From Sclerodactyla briareus (Eukaryota; Echinodermata; Holothuroidea; Dendrochirotida; Sclerodactylidae): 64,000 nt of DNA. The position numbers and the translations under genes are program-made. Positions 56,421 through 64,000 of the stretch are shown one piece after another (position 1 is the first letter of the stretch; every line of letters starts with the position of its first letter). The DNA lies in contig JAODTK010000389.1 in NCBI GenBank assembly GCA_026419785.1, positions 310,001-374,000 on the forward strand, in the 5' to 3' direction. The notes beneath the pieces were generated by a model that was given only the letters and a program-made list of their open reading frames with translations, was not told where the DNA came from and did no database searches.

Positions 56421-57159
56421 AGGAACGTTGTATCGAAAGCGGTTTTGGACCTATAGAACGTTTTCCATTCTCCACAATAAACCTCTGTGTATGCAAGCAT
56501 TTCGTGCCCATTTAATTTCCAATTCAAAGGAGAACAGTCATTGTTTGTAGTTATTTAATCCATTTAGTCAGTCTCTATAGCATTAGCATAATGCACAATG
56601 TCAGTAGTAAAAAAAAAAATTTTCAGAGTCCCCGGTTGGCCTGATTGGCTCTGGAGGAAATAGATTGCTCAGACCTCGTCCATTTGTTATTTTCTTTTTC
56701 AACATTTAAAAATCCACGTGAGCCTTGCCAAACATTAAATTGTCATATATTACACTGAAGCCTGTCGACGTTCAGAGCCGGTGTTCAAAGCTGCACCCGA
56801 ATGTGAGCCTTGAACGGGATTGCGAGCAGCCCTAGATGCGTCTTGCCTGCCTCGCCCTCAGCCGTAGGTCCTCTGGAGCAGGAATGTTTATTAAGATTTG
56901 GTTTTGTGTGTGCCTAGCGAGTATTTCGCACATTTATAGCCTCTGCCGCATTAGGGGTCAGCGAATTGAGTTCTTCTCTCTCTATCCGGACTGTTGAGGG
57001 AAGATACGCTCGGGAAGCTGAGCAAGTGATGTGGAATGAACGGCTCCCGATAATATCTCTGGGAAAAAACATCTGCATGTGCGACATCCATGACTGTAGC
57101 ATGTGCCCAGAACTAGTGGTCATGAATAGATAATTTGTGGGGGCCAGTTCCTAATTGAA

Positions 57160-57400
57160 ATTTTCCCGAGTTTGACTAGTAAAAAAAAGTATTACCGGTA
57201 TCTGGAAGAGATTTGATTACTATTGATTGATTCAATTAGGAATAGTTCCTTTGGTGGGAGAAAGACAACAGACTTCTGCAAAATGTGAGTTCTTCAGTAC
57301 ATTGAAACAAGGGAATACACAACAATAATATAAATAAATCATCTGTGTGGTGTTCAACTGTGACGTCAGCATTATATGCAATGTAGGGATCTCAGCAATT
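57160..57400 (+). repeat. Dispersed repeat S, copy 2
   Basis: Second copy of the sequence at 56150-56420, in the same orientation about 1 kb downstream. Both contain the CRE-like word TGACGTCA. The intervening 56420-57160 has no recognised gene. Confidence 0.4.
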
Positions 57401-59785
57401 CTCGCATAGGACAAGAATAAACGCACAACATCTCATGCACTGCATACCTCCTCATAAGAACCCAGCCAACCCTGTGTCACGTATTGATATCGATGAGATG
57501 ATTGAATTGTTGTTGACAAGGGCGCTGATCGCTTCACAGTGCAGTGTCATCTAAGCCAGGCTGGGTTGTGGCCAAAGTTTTCGCACTGGAGCTCCGGGAT
57601 ATTCATTACATTGGCATGGTTAGGGTGTTTTCAAATTCTATGAGGATAGCATTGAAGTCCTTACAGTTCAAGTAGTGCCAGTACACTGTCATCTTATTGC
57701 TTGGGATTAGGATAATGGGATTTTTACAGCATGGGATTGAGGCAGTGGCGTTAGCGGTGAGGGGGGAGGGAAGGGGCAATTGGGCCCACCCCTGACAAAA
57801 ATAAGAGGGGAAACGATAGGCTTGAAAACAGGAGATTAAGGAGGAGGGGGGAGGGAAAAAAAAAATTAGTAGAAATAGTGGAAACACCAAAAAATCCAAG
57901 TAAAGTTGAGAATAATTTGAATAATTGCGGTGGGCCCAAAATGGCAAGTTGAGGGTAATGGGCATGGGGAGGTAGAGGAAGCCTGCTTCTCAACACCCCC
58001 CACAGGTAGAGTCACTACTCCTCCCTCCTCCCCCTTCTGCTTCTCACTTCCGTGAGCAACGCCGGGGGTAAGAATGCGAAACTTGAAAAAACATCTTGCC
58101 CCTCTGAACCCAAACGCCTGGATTGATGTGAGTTCGCAACCCACATGTGATAGTGGGGAATTCGTTTTAGGATGGTAAATCCTTTGTGTCAATGGACGAA
58201 GTCTGTTTTTCCAAATGGGGGAGGGGGGTACCCCATGCCCACCTAAGGGAACATGGAGACACCCTGGGTAAAAGTATTGTACTAGTTAAGCTGCTAGCAC
58301 CAGTTTTGACAGGGGTGCTATCACTTGTATGTTGCACTTTGGGAAGTTTATCATCACATGAGGGTTCATAATCTTATCGCACCACATATACATTATTGGA
58401 TAAACTGGGTGACATGCTAAAATTCTGGTTCCCATTATGATATGTGGGCGGATTTTCTGGGGTGGCACTTCCCATAACCTTGGCTACTGTAATAGGCCTG
58501 GCCAGTGGTATGCTCAGGGCGCTCGGATCAATAACAATTCATGATCAGCTGTGATGGATGACCATGCAAAAAGGTCCACAGATGACCTAGCCAGTGGATA
58601 AGGATAATGGAATGATTATCATAGGCAACCGTACTAAAATAGAATTTGCTGTAAAAAATACCTAGTTGTATTAAAATGAAGCTTGGGCCATTGAGAGTTA
58701 CACTTGAATGTAGGCCAAAAGACCACATACACACTTTTCATTCTACCTTGACCTTCATTTCAAATAGAAGGCATAACTAAGTAGTGGCAACTAGAACAAA
58801 AAAATGGAAAGACCTGCTCCATATCAGATCTTACTATTGTAGTCATTTATTATCACTTCATCTTCTACTCGAAGCACTTACTCCTTGATGATCAGGCAAG
58901 CTTAATTGTTAGAAGCGTATGTCAAGCAGTACGCACACACTGTCCGCTATTCTCTACTATTCACTCCCGCTGCGCCGACAGTGTGGCCAATGCACTATGT
59001 CCCAAGGGGACTTCCTCAACAAGACTACGCACGTACAGCACTCACTATTGAAAAATCACCAACAAAATGTAGAGATACACACACACAATTCTAGCAATAG
59101 AGATGCCTATGATACTTGCCTGAATATTGGAGCATTCACTGATATTTCGTGATGAAAACTTATTCCCCTCTGCTAACACACCGAAAACAAGTCTAAAGCT
59201 CTGGAGCAGCTGTGTCGCAGGGTAACATTTTGATGGTCCATTACCCATTGTTTCTATTTTCCTTCATTTACCCCCTTTTCCCGCGAACAATTTGTCATTA
59301 ACCCATTGTCTCTAGTTTTCCTATTCCCTGGGTCACCTCTCTTTTCTTCATTTACCATCTCCCTCTGCCTCCCAGTCCAGGCAAGTCCATCATGAGCCAA
59401 TACATACCGCTTCTATAAAGTACGTAAGGTTCGGGTAACAGTCTGTCACACTAACCTACATGATTGTCCAGTGTGATAGGCTGAGAGGCCATGCTAAAGA
59501 TCATAAACACGAACAGCCTCTGTCAAAAAGCTGCCTGGAAACTAGAATTCTGATTACTCCTAACTGTTCCAAAAGCTCACACACTACAAGAAACTTGGAC
59601 TTGAAATTCGGAAAAGTGATAAGGATGGAAGTCTTAAAAAAAATTAACCAATTTTAAACACCATCCAAGCAGCTTGTGTCAGCAGCTTGTGTCGGCTGAT
59701 ATAAACGGAATGTCGCAGTGACCACTCGGGCTAGTAAATTATGCCAGTTCCAGTAGGCTGTCATTCCAGATGACTCCCTGTTTAT
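57401..59785. other. Noncoding; purine- and pyrimidine-rich tracts
   Basis: A G/A-rich tract with homopolymers spans 57750-57870, and a C/T-rich run lies near 58015-58045. No domain or gene recognised in any frame. Confidence 0.45.
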
Positions 59786-59789
59786 GGTT

Positions 59790-59960
59790 CTGGCTGCCGC
59801 AGTGGCTTCATGCTAAGAGTTATGATGTCCTATCATCATTGCCGCCGGGATTCGGTGAGGGATATGCCTTCAACGAGCTGGTGTAAACGGATGAGCCATT
59901 ACATCCCTGCTATTTCATATTATCTCATGGCATCTTCTAGTTATTATCAGTGATGTAGCA
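59790..59960 (+). repeat. tRNA-derived SINE
   Basis: An A-box-like GTGGCTTCATGCTAAGAG at 59801-59818, an anticodon-arm-like stem ATGATG-tcctat-CATCAT near 59822-59839, and a B-box-like GGGATTCGGTG at 59847-59857 are in tRNA order and spacing. A non-tRNA tail with 'gagctggtgtaaacggatgagccattacat' follows. It is degenerate, so not a working tRNA gene. Confidence 0.5.
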
Positions 59961-60524
59961 GTTTGGCTGCATGGCTTCAACGTTCATGATTGTTCATTAT
60001 TTCATATCTTGGCTTAGTTGCTTGATTTGAATCTAGAGCAAGCTCTCACACTGGGGTGACAGGGAAGACGCTTCTGTATTAATTCTATTTGGAGGGCACT
60101 GTTTCAAAGCATACACGTATGTCATCCACCACTTTATAGGGCATATGAATCGATATCCAGCACATCCGTTATGTTCATAGTACTTATGCCAACAAAAAAA
60201 CGAACCGGCACAGAATTCAGTTGCCAAACACAATATATGAACGAGCATTAAGATTAAAACTAGAGCTTGGTGGAAACTGTCCGTCTCACTTGTCTGATAA
60301 AAAATATTTGATTGTAGGCCTACTCATCTTTTATTACCACACACAAATCACACATAGTTGGACAAACAAGCTTAAGCTTCTAAAAGCGAAGGTTCCATAG
60401 ATGCGGATGTGTTGTGAGGCATGAATGTGATAATCATAATTTTGCGAGGTAGTTGATATTTATAAGGAAATTACACTGTATAAGAATGTGAAAGGACCAA
60501 AATATTATTGTAAAAATTTTTTGC
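59961..60524. other. Noncoding stretch
   Basis: AT-rich, no recognisable frame or repeat. Confidence 0.4.
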
Positions 60525-60636
60525 TCACTGTGGATCATTGTCTCCAATCTCTGGCAAACATTCGCAGGTGACATTTATCTTTCGTACTCCCGTGCATCCG
60601 CTATTCGTGGAATCATGCCGTATTCCATATCCGCAT
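60525..60636 (-). CDS. Possible terminal coding exon, Cys-rich (low confidence)
   Basis: On the minus strand a pyrimidine-rich acceptor (CCTGTATTCATTCATTAG) precedes a 36-residue frame that begins CGYGIRHDSTNSGC and ends at a TGA (60525-60527). Cysteines fall at residues 1, 14, 24 and 26 (CX12CX9CXC) and there is an N-glycosylation site (NVT). This looks like the C-terminal end of a secreted or extracellular Cys-rich domain. I do not recognise the family, and no upstream exon was found. It could be chance. Confidence 0.25.
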
Positions 60637-60639
60637 CTA

Positions 60640-61845
60640 ATGAATGAATACAGGAACCCACATGTATCGATATATTATTATTAAGCATTACATCTAACAG
60701 TAACCCCCACAAGCTAGCGCCTAACAGGTGCCATTAAAAGTAGGAGAGAAAGAATCCGCCAACCCAGACCTCTGTGGATTCATTCCCATGTTGCATCTGT
60801 CGTCGGCCATGTCGTTACTCAACCTGGGAATCACGAACGTGGCCCTAGGGGATCCGTGGAATTTATCTGGGGGCCTGTGAGAGCAAAGTGGCCTCCCAGA
60901 CAACACACGGGTCTGCTAAAAGAAATGGGGTCCATGGATTCAATCCATTCTACATTCCTCCATATACGAATAGAACAATTCAGTTGAGGCAGGACGCTAG
61001 AAAAATGATGATAATTTATCAAGCCAGTGACCAATGAAAAACAAAACTGTATTCATATGAAAAGAGGAAAAAATGAGGGAATCGCTGGATCAGGATCAAT
61101 CAAGGATACAAAATCAGTGCGCATTATAGCCAAAGTGAAAATACATACAGGTCGAAGGGGTGAGCGGCAACGCAAACCTGAAGGGTTGCACGCATTTGTA
61201 GCTACATTGAATCTGTGGGCCTGTCAAAGGGCAGTTGGTGTTCGATAATATGAATATGTTTCAATAGTTGGACTGGTTCACTCTCCCTGAGTGTGGGGGT
61301 GGGGGCACGGGGGCATGCAAGATTCACTCGGTCAGCATCAAGCTCGGCTCGCAGCGATCACGGAACATTCAGAAAAACATTTCGACCTTGCTATTTTTTT
61401 TCAAAGATTGAAATTTCCAGGAAATATACCAACTAAGAAGCCTACCCTTGTATATCGGGTTTGTACAGCAGAGAGTAGCTTGATTCAAACCAGGTCACCA
61501 ATTTGGGCCGCGGATGGGATGCAAACAATACCTTGCGGTACTTTAACGAGAGGGGGGCGGCCGTCATTAAGAGAGGAGAGTATGTTTACGCTTGACCGAT
61601 GCTCATATGGTTAAGGGTATGCACCACGACCCTATATCCTCTATGCAAGAAAATTGATACAAGAAAAAACATCCTTCTCACATGCAACGAAAATAAGGAG
61701 GAAATAAAACGGGTAGAGAACACAGAGACAATGGTCCCCCTCAACATAATTAGTGAAAGGCAATTAAACAACACTTATTATTTAAACACAGAACTTGAAA
61801 AGCACAGTAGGAGATCTGATTGATACATGCCAATAATATAAAAAG
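60640..61845. other. Noncoding; SINE-like boxes in mixed orientation
   Basis: An A-box-like CATATGGTTAAGGG on the + strand (61605-61618) and a B-box-like GGTTTGAATCA on the - strand (61484-61494) are present but face different ways, so no SINE is called. The 107-codon frame at 61291-61614 is not recognised. Confidence 0.4.
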
Positions 61846-61849
61846 GATT

Positions 61850-62070
61850 GTATAGTCACTTGAAAATTGCTACGTAAGGGAATAAACTGCAACTGGGAGA
61901 CTTTACTGGAGAATAAAAGTCGAGACTCTGAATTTCGGTAAACACGGGACGAGGCGCAGCGAGTTCGTTACTTAGGATAAATTCAGAGTCGAGACTGTTA
62001 TGAACAGTAAAAATCGACATCCGCTGTAGTTTATTCCTAGTCTACAACCCGCAAATCAAGAAGTACCAAA
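61850..62070. mobile_element. ~220 bp imperfect palindrome
   Basis: GTCGAGACTCTGAATTT at 61919-61935 pairs with AAATTCAGAGTCGAGAC at 61979-61995. Outwards, GGGAATAAACTGCAACTGGGAGACTTT on the left corresponds to the reverse complement of the right outer arm (AATCGACATCC...GTAGTTTATTCC). The loop is about 45 bases. A separate small palindrome TTAGAGATAC / GTATCTCTAA follows at 62074-62116. Confidence 0.65.
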
Positions 62071-62073
62071 CGA

Positions 62074-62116
62074 TTAGAGATACTATATCTCTCGATCTAT
62101 ATCTTTGTATCTCTAA
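62074..62116. repeat. Short perfect inverted repeat
   Basis: TTAGAGATAC at 62074-62083 and GTATCTCTAA at 62107-62116 are exact reverse complements, separated by 23 bases that themselves include ATATCTCTCGATCTATATC. It may be a local foldback next to the larger palindrome. Confidence 0.7.
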
Positions 62117-63198
62117 CAGTAAATAAGCAGCTGGGTAAACTATTGCGTTGGTGCAATCGAAGTAAATTGCAATGCGTAACATAACAAAAGATTGGCAGTG
62201 CGTGCGGTGTGTACTTCCACGGAACGCAATACAAACCACGCGTGCAAACGGGAGGGTTTATGCGCGTGTGAACTGGGTTCTCAATGCAACGAGCGACGCG
62301 TGTCGTTTCAATCGTGTGTATTCCGTTTGAGCAGTACGCCCTCTGAAGAGCGCCTATACTGAAAGCGGATCTGGCGTGTAAACAATAAACTTCCAAGGCT
62401 CACGCAACCTGACTTCGCGTTCAAAAAGTCATGCGTTGATTACAAGGCAGGAAATTCGAAAGCAAGTATTCGATTGTTGTGGTTACTCTGACCAGCTGAC
62501 TGTTATTGCAGAAATACTAGTCCGCTAGTTGATTGGGATTAACCAATCAAATTCCTGTATTTGCACTACACGGAGGCTTGGGGTTGTGAATTCTGATAAA
62601 AAGCTCGATCATTATCTACATCAGCCAGGGGCACAGGGACGGGCACCCCCCCCCCCCCCCGACAAACCTCTGTCTGCAAGCGGTGGTCTCCTAACTACAT
62701 GACGGTAGCACCGTAGCAGAGTCCGATCAGATGTGGCTTCGTCACAGCCTCTCCCTACTCTCGGAGAACATCATCACAGGAGTGATCGATGCATATTGGA
62801 CATCATGAAGACAGTCACCTCGCTTCGATCTTGCAGGGACTTGGTTTTTTACTTGCGGAGGCGGCCATTCCAAGCAACCAAGATTACGGGCCAGAACATT
62901 ACTTGAGAGGACAGTCTCTATTTGAGTTTCTAGTCAGGCAGCAGTAGGCAGGAATTGCTTTGCTTCTGTCTGAAACTCCAGTGCTGTCTCTCATATGCAT
63001 TTCTTGAACTTCAATGTTCACTCTTTTTCAGCGCGAGAACCCGATATAACCTTGTTAACAGATAGGTGAAGGGTCCCTCATCATCAACATCGACCTGCAT
63101 GAAGTGGTCGGCTAGGCGGAATTCTTCCAGTGTCTTGTCCAACAAGCTACGGTTAAATTAAAGCCGGAGTATTATTGTTGGACTTTATTGGCGAAATA
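62117..63198. other. Noncoding stretch with C tract
   Basis: A run of C lies at 62645-62660. No gene or repeat recognised in this interval. Confidence 0.4.
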
Positions 63199-63523
63199 GG
63201 TTGTATACCGCTACAGAAAATCGCTCATAACTCGAAAACGGAAGGGATTTCGCTGAGCGGACTAAAAAAACCTGAGAATAAGGGATGTCTTACATCGGCT
63301 TACACTTCAAGAAAATTCGGTCGTAGCCGGCTAGTATACTATACTTTTTCGAGGAAAACTGGTACCATTGGGCGTGCTCAGCCGGGATACGACTGATTTT
63401 CTCGAAAGTGGTTACCGATGGAAAGAGTATCCTTTAATTAGGTTTAGGCATCCGCTTTTACCATCGAAAAAGTAGAAAATCCCTTCAGTTTTGAGTATGA
63501 GCGATTTTCTGTAGCGGTACACC
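63199..63523. mobile_element. ~325 bp foldback (MITE-like) element
   Basis: GGTTGTATACCGCTACAGAA on the left pairs with TTCTGTAGCGGTACACC on the right (63507-63523). The pairing continues inward (AATCGCTCATAACTCGAAAAC with the complement of GTTTTGAGTATGAGCGATT; GGAAGGGATTT with AAATCCCTTC), then after a divergent part again at AGAAAATTCGGTCGTAGCCGGC with GCCGGGATACGACTGATTTTCT. The loop near 63325-63385 is short. It has no coding content. Confidence 0.8.
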
Positions 63524-64000
63524 ATTTCTGACAGTGAAGTTTTGGAGCTGGAGCTGGCAGCGAATATCTACTATTGATGGTGTTGTAATGTGCTTAAATA
63601 CAGAAGCTGTGTTGAAATCGTCGGCCCCGCGCATTTAGACCCCCCTCCAAATTCAAATGAAAACCAAATCTAATTCGACAGTTTCATACAGTGAAAAACA
63701 ACCTAGGTATCAATGTAATGGGTTTCGAAGTATGACTCAAATAATCTTGCAACGGCTGTAGCCTGCATCACAAGCTGGTCTTACCAGCACTTCAAATACC
63801 GACGTTAAATCCAAGCATCAGAAACGTTTCTCCTGAAATTAACAAACCACAAATAAACCTGTGCCTGGAATTGAAAAAATCGATAATATGTTGATATTTC
63901 AAAAAATTTGCGAATCCATCAGCGTCCAATGAGAAAAATTGCAACCACCACAATACTATTATGTACGGTGCACAGGGCGGGGCAGGGCCCATTGATAGTA
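63524..64000. other. Noncoding end of window
   Basis: No gene or repeat recognised. Confidence 0.4.

Noticed and set aside
1..64000. CRISPR arrays, bacterial operons, ribosomal RNA genes
   Set aside because: No spaced direct repeats of CRISPR type, no Shine-Dalgarno-led gene series, and no rRNA-like conserved words were seen on either strand.

Overview
The window reads as nuclear DNA of a multicellular animal. There are no dense bacterial-style genes and no long intact reading frames. Most of what can be recognised is transposable-element sequence of kinds that coexist in invertebrate, especially marine deuterostome, genomes: an L2/CR1-like LINE, a Ty3/gypsy LTR retrotransposon, a DIRS-like tyrosine-recombinase retrotransposon, tRNA-derived SINE-like sequence, long hairpin (foldback) elements, minisatellites and homopolymer runs. 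An echinoderm, hemichordate or cephalochordate would fit, but the sequence alone does not settle the lineage. No complete host gene could be supported; two short exon-like pieces are listed at low confidence.

Layout. 0-3.1 kb: decayed LINE on the + strand (endonuclease, reverse transcriptase, typical 3' end with TTA repeats). 3.1-19.6 kb: mostly featureless AT-rich DNA with an inverted pair of CGATA-repeat arrays (7.1 and 8.6 kb). 19.6-26.1 kb: repeat-rich, with several copies of an unclassified dispersed repeat (here called family R), a tandem repeat rich in GGGCCC-type words, and a hairpin element (22.8-23.2 kb). 26.1-36.9 kb: a Ty3/gypsy element with both LTRs, inserted inside one copy of family R; the same R copy resumes at 36.9 kb, is interrupted again by a ~375 bp hairpin, and ends near 37.6 kb. 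39-53 kb: an abruptly GC-rich block with minisatellites on both sides of a DIRS-like element (gag-like region, RT and RNase H, tyrosine recombinase). Its gag/RT/RNase H part is present twice in tandem. One arm of the same hairpin family seen at 22.8 kb lies on the left of this element, and a further inverted arm plus a complete hairpin lie on the right. 53-64 kb: AT-rich DNA with a SINE-like sequence, two candidate terminal exons and two more hairpins.

The retroelement reading frames carry many frameshifts and stops, and paired copies (the two LTRs, the two RT units) differ largely by small indels and homopolymer changes. Real decay and uncorrected long-read assembly error would look alike here, so frame-breaking alone should not be read as proof of an old, dead element.
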